This document shows positions 1-6,774 of a DNA stretch of 21,016 nt, piece by piece. The notes beneath the pieces are model-generated. The model ran no database searches, was not told the DNA's origin, and saw nothing but the letters and a program-made list of their open reading frames with translations. The translations under genes were made by a program, and so were the position numbers. The stretch covers positions 1 through 21,016 of the forward strand of contig CALESQ010000122.1 of the NCBI GenBank assembly GCA_937907455.1, read 5' to 3'. The DNA is from an uncultured Caldilineales bacterium (GTDB lineage: Bacteria > Chloroflexota > Anaerolineae > JAAEKA01). Within the stretch, counting starts at the first letter, position 1. Each line of letters begins with the position of its first letter.

Positions 1-2222
1 TCCCGCCGGTCTTCCCCGGGCAGCGTGGCGATCTCGCTCAGCAGGTTGGCCCGGTGGCCAGAGGCGCGCGCCAGCGTGGCCGGCCCGGCCCGGCCGGACT
101 GCGCTGCGGTCAACAGCCGCTCCGACCAGTCGCCGGCCTCGCGTACCAGGCCAAATTGCTTCTGCACGTTGGCGCAGTTGGCGGCGAGGCTCAACGCCAG
201 CTCCAGGTCATTGGCCAGCGCCCATTCAAAGGCATGGCGCAGTTGCGGCATAGCCGGCAGCATCTGGTGATAGCGCTGCTCGTCGTCGGCGCGCTGCATG
301 GCCTGGTCAGCGGCGCGGGCATGGGCCGCCGCCGCCTGGTCGCGCTCGCCCGCGTCGCGCAACAGCGCGGCGCCAAAGGCGCGCAGCAGGCTGTGTTGCT
401 GCCATGCGCCCCTACCCAGCCGATTCAGCAGCGCAGCGTTGGTAAAGCCGGTCAGCGTCTCGAAGGCGCTCTCCTCGTCGCAGCCCCAGACCGCGGCGGC
501 GAGGGTGGTGGTGAACTCGGTTTCGAGGGCAAAAGCCGCCAGAGTGCGGAAGCGGCGGCGGGTCTCGTCGTCGGGCAGCGCCTGATAGCTGAAACGAATG
601 ACCGCCTTGACGTTGTGGCCCGGGTCATCATCGCCCAGGCTAAGGCGCTCCACCTCGCCGCTGCGCACCGCCGCGATCAGGCGCTGGGCAGTCTTCTGCC
701 AATCGGCTGCGCTGTCGCCGTAGCGACGCAACACGCCCAGCGCCACGTCCAGCCCCAGAGCGTGAAATCCAACTGTTTGCATCAAATCGCCGGCCCAGCC
801 ATCGCCTGAACCTGCGTCGTTTTGACTTTGTGCGGCTGGCCGCCACTGAAGGCGCAGCTCAAACAGGGCGGTGGCCTCAGCGGGAGTCAACATACCTACT
901 TCCACCAGCCCACCGCCGATGTCTTGAGCCAGATCGCGCCGGCGGGTGGTGATCAGAAGATGCGCGCCCACCGGCAGCGCCGCGCGCAGCGGCTTGATCG
1001 CCGCCAGCGACCAGACGTTGTCCAGCACCACCAGCAGCCGGGGATGTTCAGCCAGCAGGCTGCGTACCGCCTCCGGCTCGAAGATGAAGCGCTTGTTCAG
1101 GTTGTCGGGCAGGCCGAAAAAGCCGGTGGCATAGCCGGCCCACACGCGCAGCACGGCCTGAGCCTGGTCGGGGCTTTGGAAATCCGGCCCCAGCTCCAGC
1201 CAGATCACGCCGTCGCGGTAGCGCTCGTCCTCCACCAGTTGCAGCGCCAACAGGTGCGCCAGGGTGGTCTTGCCGACGCCGGGCGCACCTTGCACGGCCA
1301 GCGCCTGGGCTTTGGCGGCCTGCCCGGTGATGGCCACGCTCTGCCGCTCGGCCAGGACGTCCAACACCGCCTGCATCTCGTCCGTGCGGGGTATTGCGTC
1401 ACGCTCCAGACGCGGCGGCACCGGCTTGAGCCAGCGCCGCTCCAGGTTGTGAAGGAACAGGTTGTTGACGACAGAAGCCGTCCCGCCGCTCTCGGCGTGG
1501 GCCGAGAATAGGTATTGGTCCCGACCAGCCTGGGAAAGGTTGCCGCCGATCTCAGTTTGTGCAGGCAGTGGGGGGCTGGGGGTTTCGAGCGCGGGCACAG
1601 CAGGCGCAGCGCCGCGCAGGCGACGCAGCAGGGCGTTGCGGGCTGCCAGGCGTTCGCGCACCTCTGCCGGACTATCCAGCAGCGCCTGTTCCACCAGAGC
1701 ATCCATGACCTGCTGCGCCTCATAAGGCTGAAGCAGAGTCTTCTCCTGGGCAAAGAAGGCCTGGGCTGCGTCGTCGTCGGCAGCCTGGATAAAGCCCATC
1801 ACGGCGCGCAGCACCGGTGGCTGTTCGGCCTGCACCTGCACCGCCTCATGAATCTGGCGAAAGCCCGCCAACCGGGGACGCAGATGCTCCGCGGTAGCTG
1901 TGTCGCCGGCCTGCTCGGCCTCGGCAATAATCGTCGCCACGGCCTCCATCAGCGGCTCCTCCAGCTCGGCCGGCACGCCGCGCCAAAAGGCTATCATCTG
2001 TTCGTCGTCCTCCACCGCGGCAAAGGCCTGGATCAAAACAGTCATAACGCCGCCAGCCAGAGCCTCGGCGTTAGTCTCAACAAAGGCCTGCAAATCGGCC
2101 ATCAAAGAGGGATCGGTTTGCAACGCGGCCGCCAGGCTGACATCGTCGTTGATGCCGGCAGCGGCCAGCCGCGCCCCCAGATCATCGGGCAAAGACAGTT
2201 GAGTTGGGATGTCGGTTGTCAT
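1..2222 (-). CDS. NB-ARC STAND ATPase with helical repeats and TPR-like C-terminus (3' end outside window)
   Basis: Open for 740 codons from ATG at 2222 to the window edge, so the C-terminus is missing. An AGGAG Shine-Dalgarno lies 8 nt before the ATG. Order of parts: two similar alpha-helical repeats of about 65 residues (roughly 62-125 and 138-203); a Pro-rich linker; the motif GGNLSQAGRDQY (226-237); then an NB-ARC module with Walker A GAPGVGKTT (312-320), Walker B LLVVLDNVW (396-404), sensor HLLITTR (421-427) and an MHD-like QHSLLRAFG (609-617). Alpha-helical TPR-like sequence follows from about 625. Proteins of this family are signal-transduction switches that oligomerise on ligand binding; many bacterial members act in antiviral defence or regulation. 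No enzymatic effector is visible in the N-terminus, and any output domain could lie beyond the edge. The NB-ARC call is firm; the biological role is not known. Confidence 0.9.
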   Translation of the reverse strand, partial: MTTDIPTQLSLPDDLGARLAAAGINDDVSLAAALQTDPSLMADLQAFVETNAEALAGGVMTVLIQAFAAVEDDEQMIAFWRGVPAELEEPLMEAVATIIAEAEQAGDTATAEHLRPRLAGFRQIHEAVQVQAEQPPVLRAVMGFIQAADDDAAQAFFAQEKTLLQPYEAQQVMDALVEQALLDSPAEVRERLAARNALLRRLRGAAPAVPALETPSPPLPAQTEIGGNLSQAGRDQYLFSAHAESGGTASVVNNLFLHNLERRWLKPVPPRLERDAIPRTDEMQAVLDVLAERQSVAITGQAAKAQALAVQGAPGVGKTTLAHLLALQLVEDERYRDGVIWLELGPDFQSPDQAQAVLRVWAGYATGFFGLPDNLNKRFIFEPEAVRSLLAEHPRLLVVLDNVWSLAAIKPLRAALPVGAHLLITTRRRDLAQDIGGGLVEVGMLTPAEATALFELRLQWRPAAQSQNDAGSGDGWAGDLMQTVGFHALGLDVALGVLRRYGDSAADWQKTAQRLIAAVRSGEVERLSLGDDDPGHNVKAVIRFSYQALPDDETRRRFRTLAAFALETEFTTTLAAAVWGCDEESAFETLTGFTNAALLNRLGRGAWQQHSLLRAFGAALLRDAGERDQAAAAHARAADQAMQRADDEQRYHQMLPAMPQLRHAFEWALANDLELALSLAANCANVQKQFGLVREAGDWSERLLTAAQSGRAGPATLARASGHRANLLSEIATLPGEDRR

Positions 2223-2703
2223 CAACCTTGCTCCTGTGTGAAGGGTCTGTGCGAGGTTACGTTGAAAGGCTCACCACCCGCATCACCTCATTCCCTCGCT
2301 GATCAATTACCTTGCCGGTGATGCGTCACTGCTTGCCGGGCTGGAAACGCGGCCGGCGGAGGGGGGACAGATCGTTTGTTGGGCGTATTTTTCAGGTTGC
2401 GGGCCAACTTCCCCATCTGGATTTGACAGGTGCGGCCCATTGCTGATGCAACCCTGTTGGCAACCTGATTGTAGCCAACAGGGAGCTGTTTGCCAAACAG
2501 GTATGAAACGTTGATAACTTCCCGCTTTGACTGCTGCTTTCGGTATACTTGCCAAACTTCCACCGCAGCATTGCGCGGGTATTCCTCCACACAGACCAAG
2601 CCAGGCGCAACAGGCCTTACCACGACTTCGCCTTTTCCGCCCATTGACAACTGTCGCCCGCGCGTGGTATATTCTCCCCACACTCTCACCCTATGGAGCG
2701 CTC
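2223..2703. other. Intergenic region between divergent genes
   Basis: About 480 bp separates the starts of the minus-strand NB-ARC gene and the plus-strand GyrA-CTD gene. It holds the plus-strand promoter at 2644-2673 and several dyads: GCATCACC/GGTGATGC at 2280-2287 and 2317-2324; CTGTTGGC...GCCAACAG near 2455-2482; and CTGTTTGCCAAACAG near 2486-2500. These could be operators, but no known site was recognised. No convincing minus-strand promoter was found. A 128-codon minus-strand frame (2303-2689) crosses the promoter and is not accepted as a gene. Confidence 0.5.
2644..2673 (+). promoter_or_regulatory. Sigma-70-type promoter of the GyrA-CTD/DDAH/ParA operon
   Basis: TTGACA (2644-2649), an 18-bp spacer and TATATT (2668-2673) give a perfect -35 and a 5/6 -10. 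Transcription would start near 2680, leaving a leader of about 24 nt with GGAG at 2695-2698 before the ATG at 2704. This position fixes the gene start downstream of the promoter. Confidence 0.75.
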
Positions 2704-3858
2704 ATGACTACTGCCGACCCGCTCGACGACCTGCGTCACGACTTGGATTATGACAAGCTGATCCGTCAGGCTTCCCCGGCCCTGCAACGCTATCTGCACG
2801 TGCTGGAAACGGAAAACGCCCGCCTGCGCCAGGAGCTGCTGGAGCTGCGCCAGACTGCCGCGCGCCGCCAGCGCGTCGAAACCACCCGCGAGCGCATCCC
2901 CGAAGCCGCTGCTGCACAACTTGCCACCCCACACCATCCCGCCGACGTACTGGTGATCACCCTCACCAGCCGCGGCCTGGCTAAATGCACCCCACTCAAC
3001 GACTACAGCACCCAACGCCGCGGCGGCATCGGCGTGTTCGACATTCAAACCGCCCGCGAAGACGCGGTGACGCACCTGCTGGTGGCGCGCAGCCGCGCCA
3101 GCCTGCTGCTGCTCAGCAATCGTGGCCGGGCCTTCCATCTGCCCGTAGAGGCCTTGCCCCTCACCGAGGTGCGCGGACGCGGGGCCTCGTTGCCGGAACG
3201 CCTGCTGTTCAGCGAGGGCGAACAGATTACCGCGGTGCTGGCGCTGGATGAAGCAGACCCCCGCACCACCGTGCTGATCGCCTCAGAAAGCGGCTGGCTG
3301 CGTGCCATCCATCGCCACTATGTCGGCCCGCGACTGCAACCCGGCACCCTGCTCAGCGACCCGCGGCGCGGCGGCGCGCCCGCAGCCCTGACCCTCTCAC
3401 ATGGCACAGATGATGTGCTGCTGGTGTTGCGCAGCGGCCTGGGCTACCGCTTCCCGGCCAGACTGGCCGGGCACGAAGGGGTGCGCGGCATCCAGACCCG
3501 TCCCGATGACCGCGTGGCCGCGGTGGTAAGCGTGGCATCTGACGACGACGAAGTGCTGCTGGTAACTGCCGACGGTCAGGGCACGCGCCGCCAAATGAGT
3601 GGCTTTGCGGCCAACAAAAGCGCCGGCGGCCAGGGCAAGGTGATCATCAAATCAGAGGCTGTGGCGGCCGCGGTAACCGTAGCTGCCGCGGCCGAAGCGC
3701 TTTGCATCAGCGGCCTGGCTAAAATCATCCGCTTTGCCGTGGAGGAAGTACCCGCCAAGAGCGGCAACGTGCAGGGCGTGGCCGTGCTGGACACGCGCGG
3801 CGACGCAGTGACAGCAGCGGCGGCCATCTCCGCTCCACCCGCTAAGGCCGAGTCATGA
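2704..3858 (+). CDS. Stand-alone GyrA C-terminal (beta-pinwheel) domain protein
   Basis: The protein has 384 residues. Residues 1-60 are charged and helical with a probable coiled coil (about 30-58). The rest resembles the DNA-wrapping C-terminal domain of gyrase subunit A. The first blade runs from about 80 and carries the GyrA-box-like QRRGGIG (104-110; usual form QRRGGKG), followed by LLLLSNRGRAFHLPVEALP and VRGRGA, as in the second blade of GyrA. Further blade-like segments reach about residue 370. The catalytic breakage-reunion domain with its active-site Tyr is absent, so this is not a topoisomerase subunit by itself. By analogy it may bend or wrap DNA, or bind gyrase. An in-frame extension up to 2527 is rejected because it crosses the promoter and the ATG at 2704 has a close GGAG. 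It is the first gene of a three-gene operon and its stop overlaps the next start (ATGA). Confidence 0.85.
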   Translation: MTTADPLDDLRHDLDYDKLIRQASPALQRYLHVLETENARLRQELLELRQTAARRQRVETTRERIPEAAAAQLATPHHPADVLVITLTSRGLAKCTPLNDYSTQRRGGIGVFDIQTAREDAVTHLLVARSRASLLLLSNRGRAFHLPVEALPLTEVRGRGASLPERLLFSEGEQITAVLALDEADPRTTVLIASESGWLRAIHRHYVGPRLQPGTLLSDPRRGGAPAALTLSHGTDDVLLVLRSGLGYRFPARLAGHEGVRGIQTRPDDRVAAVVSVASDDDEVLLVTADGQGTRRQMSGFAANKSAGGQGKVIIKSEAVAAAVTVAAAAEALCISGLAKIIRFAVEEVPAKSGNVQGVAVLDTRGDAVTAAAAISAPPAKAES

Positions 3859-4646
3859 CCCCCGCGCAGGTCTTCATTCGCCCGCCTGACGCCGCCATGC
3901 AGGCTGCACTCGGCCAGCAGCCCCATGCCGCAGCGATTGACGTGGCTCTGGCCCAGGCGCAGCATCATCTGCTGGCCGATGCGCTGGCTGCGGCCGGCTG
4001 CACGGTAAACGAACTGCCCGCAGCCGCAGGCCATCCTGATGCCTGCTTTGTGCAGGATGTAGCGCTGCTGCTGCCCGATCTGGCGATTCTGGCGTGGCCT
4101 GCCGAACCTTCACGCCAGGCCGAGGTGGCGCTGTTTCGCCCACATCTCCCCGCGCATTTGCCTGTGGCCGCCATCCAAGCGCCGGGCACGCTGGAATGGG
4201 GCGACGTGTTGCGCCTGGACGATACCTTCTATGTGGGATTATCGGCGCGCAGCAATGCCGCAGGTGCAGCGCAACTGGCAGCGTTGCTGCAACCATTGGG
4301 GCTGCGCGTGGCAACTCTGCCTGTGCTGCGCGGCCTGCATCTGCTGACCGGTGTCAACAGCCTGGGACGCGGCCCGCAAGGCAACGACGAACGCACGGTG
4401 GTGCTGGCGTGGCCAGACTATGCCGATCTGCCAGAGCTGGCCGGCTGCGATCTGATCCTTGTGCCGCCAGAGGAAGCGCCCGCGGCCAATTGTCTGGCGC
4501 TGGGCGACACCGTGCTGGTGCCCGCCGGTTACCCGCGCACCGCCGCGCAGATCTGGCAGCGTGGCTACCGCGTGCTGGCGGTGCCGCTCAGCGAATTCGC
4601 CAAAGCCGATGGCGGCGTGACCTGTTTGTGCGTAATGATGGCATGA
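3855..4646 (+). CDS. ddaH: Dimethylargininase (DDAH)-family amidinohydrolase
   Basis: The 263-residue protein fits the usual DDAH length of about 255-285. Family landmarks appear in order: PDACFVQD (61-68, usually PDSCFVED), PGTLEWGDV (110-118) with the probable catalytic Glu114, SARSN (130-134), LHLLTGVNSLG (161-171) with His162, a probable substrate-loop segment PEEAPAAN (205-212), and SEFAKADGGVTCLC (246-259) with nucleophile Cys257. The Glu/His/Cys triad is therefore complete. DDAH hydrolyses N-omega-methylated arginines to citrulline and a methylamine; related members act on other guanidines, so the substrate is not certain. The Glu-to-Gln change in FVQD and Trp in place of Gly in LEWGD are deviations that could alter specificity. 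The start overlaps the previous stop by 4 nt, indicating translational coupling. No arginine metabolism gene lies nearby. Confidence 0.85.
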   Translation: MTPAQVFIRPPDAAMQAALGQQPHAAAIDVALAQAQHHLLADALAAAGCTVNELPAAAGHPDACFVQDVALLLPDLAILAWPAEPSRQAEVALFRPHLPAHLPVAAIQAPGTLEWGDVLRLDDTFYVGLSARSNAAGAAQLAALLQPLGLRVATLPVLRGLHLLTGVNSLGRGPQGNDERTVVLAWPDYADLPELAGCDLILVPPEEAPAANCLALGDTVLVPAGYPRTAAQIWQRGYRVLAVPLSEFAKADGGVTCLCVMMA

Positions 4647-4659
4647 AAGCAGGCAAACC

Positions 4660-5415
4660 ATGACAGTTCTGGCAATCTTCAGCAACAAGGGCGGCGTGGG
4701 CAAAACGGCCACCAGCGTGAACCTGGCTTATCTGGCCGGCGCGGCGGGCGTGCATACCCTGCTATGCGATCTGGACTCGCAAAGCTCGGCCACCTTCTAT
4801 TTCGGCGTAACAGCAGCCCTGCAAGGCAGTGCTAAAGGCTTTGCCAAAGGCGGCAAAACCGTACTGCGCAGCATCCAGCCCACCGGCTACCCCAATCTTG
4901 ACATCCTGCCGGCGGATATCAGCCACCGCAATCTGGCGCTGGCTTTCGAGGACCTGGATCATTCGCGGCAGCGCCTGGCCTCAATCATGCAGCCGTTGCA
5001 GGAACGCTACGCACTGGTGGTGTTGGATTGCCCCCCCACCATGGGGCTGGTGGCAGAAAATATCTTTAATGTAGCCGACCGGCTGCTGGTGCCTTTGATC
5101 CCCACGCCTCTCTGCTTTGAGGCGCATCGCCAGTTGTTGGTTTTTATGCAGCAGGAAAAGCACAAGCCGCGCCGCGTGCTCAGCTTTCTTTCCATGATGG
5201 ATCGGCGCAAGAAGCTGCATCGCGAGCTGGCAGCCGCGGCCGCGGCTGAGTTCAACGGCCTGCTGCAAACCGCCATTCCCGCCACTGCCGAGGTGGAACG
5301 TATGGGCGTGCAACGTCGCCCGGTGCCTGTGTTTGCCCCGCGTACCGCGGTCAGCGCGGCTTATCAGGTGTTATGGAAAGAGGTGGCGGCGCGCCTGTGG
5401 CAGGGTGGTGGGTAG
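4660..5415 (+). CDS. ParA/MinD-family ATPase (orphan, no ParB)
   Basis: The protein has 251 residues. It shows the deviant Walker A KGGVGKTAT (10-18) with the signature Lys10, Walker A' CDLDSQSSATFYFG (36-49) and Walker B LVVLDCPP (119-126), then a typical ParA core (LLVPLIPTPLCFEAH). These proteins form ATP-dependent sandwich dimers that bind nucleoid DNA or membrane and position chromosomes, plasmids or protein assemblies. No ParB-like gene or parS-like repeat is visible in the window, so it is unlikely to be the main chromosomal parAB locus. It starts 13 nt after the DDAH stop and probably belongs to the same transcript as the GyrA-CTD protein, which would fit a role in chromosome arrangement. 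It ends in WQGGG; the stop codon opens a run of 7-bp repeats. The family call is firm, the cargo is unknown. Confidence 0.9.
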   Translation: MTVLAIFSNKGGVGKTATSVNLAYLAGAAGVHTLLCDLDSQSSATFYFGVTAALQGSAKGFAKGGKTVLRSIQPTGYPNLDILPADISHRNLALAFEDLDHSRQRLASIMQPLQERYALVVLDCPPTMGLVAENIFNVADRLLVPLIPTPLCFEAHRQLLVFMQQEKHKPRRVLSFLSMMDRRKKLHRELAAAAAAEFNGLLQTAIPATAEVERMGVQRRPVPVFAPRTAVSAAYQVLWKEVAARLWQGGG

Positions 5416-5440
5416 CAGGTAACGGGGCGTGGGCGGAGGG
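5413..5440 (+). repeat. Four degenerate 7-bp units beginning at the parA-like stop codon
   Basis: Reading from the stop codon, the sequence divides into TAGCAGG, TAACGGG, GCGTGGG and CGGAGGG, each ending in GG or GGG. The same layout (units starting exactly at a stop codon) occurs after four genes of the beta-oxidation operon. Confidence 0.5.
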
Positions 5441-5451
5441 CGGTCTCCAGA

Positions 5452-5529
5452 CCCCGCTGCGGACGGTCTCCAAACCGAGTCCGCCGGCTTCCCCGCTGCG
5501 GACGGTCTCCAGACCGAGTCCGCTGGCTG
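5452..5529. repeat. Two tandem 39-bp palindromic repeats
   Basis: Two adjacent 39-bp copies (5452-5490 and 5491-5529) differ at only three positions. Each starts CCCCGCTGCGGAC and contains the imperfect palindrome GACGGTCTCCAGACCGAGTC (Aa instead of Ag in copy 1). A partial copy of the core lies just before, at 5441-5452. The pair sits between convergent genes (parA-like, plus; rodA, minus), where it could act as a bidirectional hairpin. The remainder, 5530-5682, shows no gene. Confidence 0.85.
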
Positions 5530-5682
5530 GAGATTGAAACATGCAGGAGAAATCAGCCAGCATAAACCCGCCCCACTGCGGCGGAGCGTGAGCGAACTCA
5601 GTTTGGAGATTGGGAATCATCCCGGAGAGACCGGCCGCAGGAAGCAAGGGCGATGTGTGCGCTATTTATGGCTTGATCGCGT

Positions 5683-6774
5683 TTAGTCGAATTCGATCTT
5701 GCGGTTGCGCATAGCTACGCTTTCAGCCAGGCCAATGCCGATCATCAAAGTAAGCAGCGAACTGCCCCCATAGCTGATAAACGGCAAGGTGATGCCTGTG
5801 ACCGGCAACACACCCAGATTCATGCCGATGCTGACCACCATCTGAAACATCACCAGCGCAATCACTCCGGCCACCAGCAGACGGCCAAACAGATCGCGCG
5901 CCTGATCGGCAATGGTGATCAAACGCCACAGCACCACCAATAAGAGCACAATCAATACCACTGCGCCCAGAAAACCCAGCTCTTCAGCAATCACACTGAA
6001 GATGAAGTCGGCATAGCGCACACGCAGGAAGTGAAGCTGGCTTTGGCTACCCTGGGTGAAACCCTGTCCCAGCAAACCGCCGTTGCCGATGCTGATCAAC
6101 GCTTGAGCGATGTTGAAGCTGGCATCTGGATCACTGGCCGGATTGAGGAAGATATCAATGCGCTGCTTCATGTAGCCTTGCAGGTTGGCATAGATCAGCG
6201 GCAGTGCCAACGCGCTGGCCAGCACCGCGCCAACAATATAGCCCCAGGGCAGATCAGCCACAAACAGCATCACCGCGCCGATCACCAGCAGCACAATGGC
6301 GTTGCCCAGGTCAGGCTGCATGTACACCAGCCCCACCGGCAGCAAAATCAGCCCCAGCGCGCCCAGCACCCATTGCGGCTTGTTCAGCTCATCATGACGG
6401 CTGGCCAGATATTGGGCAAAAACAACGGCAAAAAGAATCTTGCTCAGCTCGGCAGGCTGAATAAAGACGATACCAGCATCAAACCAGCCGGCAGCGCCAC
6501 CACGCACCTGGCCGATCACCGTTACCGCGCCCAGGGCGGCTACAATCACTGCGTAGAATATCCACTGAAAGCTGGTAAGCAGGCGATAGTCAAACGCGGC
6601 GATTAGCAACATCAACCCCAGGCCAATCAGCGCATAGATCACCTGACGCGCGGCATATTCTTCGTAGCCGGAAACGCCCAGGGTAGCGCTGTAGACCATC
6701 GCCACGCCGTAGACCATCAACATCAGCGTAGCGACCAGCAGCACAAAGTCAAAACGACGAAAATTCAGGCGCAT
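5683..6774 (-). CDS. rodA: Rod-shape SEDS peptidoglycan glycosyltransferase RodA
   Basis: The protein has 363 residues and is a hydrophobic multi-span membrane protein of the FtsW/RodA/SpoVE family. It polymerises lipid II glycan strands for lateral wall growth together with PBP2. Landmarks are WFDAGIVFIQPAELSKI (97-113), QPDLGNA (153-159), the long extracytoplasmic loop with RIDIFLNP (205-212), RYADFIFSVIAEELGF (253-268) with the probable catalytic Asp256, and the C-terminal PFISYGGSSLL signature. RodA is preferred over FtsW because the gene is the last of an mre cluster and directly follows PBP2. Its ATG shares one base with the mrdA stop (TGATG), so translation is coupled. It ends 268 bp from the convergent parA-like gene. 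Confidence 0.95.
   Translation of the reverse strand: MRLNFRRFDFVLLVATLMLMVYGVAMVYSATLGVSGYEEYAARQVIYALIGLGLMLLIAAFDYRLLTSFQWIFYAVIVAALGAVTVIGQVRGGAAGWFDAGIVFIQPAELSKILFAVVFAQYLASRHDELNKPQWVLGALGLILLPVGLVYMQPDLGNAIVLLVIGAVMLFVADLPWGYIVGAVLASALALPLIYANLQGYMKQRIDIFLNPASDPDASFNIAQALISIGNGGLLGQGFTQGSQSQLHFLRVRYADFIFSVIAEELGFLGAVVLIVLLLVVLWRLITIADQARDLFGRLLVAGVIALVMFQMVVSIGMNLGVLPVTGITLPFISYGGSSLLTLMIGIGLAESVAMRNRKIEFD

Noticed and set aside
54..2321. Long plus-strand open frames (251, 229 and 268 codons)
   Set aside because: They lie antisense to the NB-ARC gene, whose translation has clear Walker A, Walker B and sensor motifs; the opposite frames are Gln/Arg/His-rich without domains.
2303..2689. 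Minus-strand open frame of 128 codons upstream of the NB-ARC gene
   Set aside because: It has no ribosome site, covers the strong plus-strand promoter, contains dyads and ends in a low-complexity Pro/Ala tail. The translation looks moderately protein-like, so a small unknown gene cannot be fully excluded.
2527..2703. Upstream extension of the GyrA-CTD gene
   Set aside because: It would place the start before the promoter at 2644-2673, and the added residues do not resemble the family.
4660..5415. Chromosomal parAB partition locus or replication origin
   Set aside because: No parB, parS-like sites, dnaA, dnaN or gidA-type genes nearby; only an orphan ParA-family ATPase.
5452..5529. CRISPR repeats
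   Set aside because: The 39-bp copies are directly adjacent with no unique spacer between them, and there are only two.
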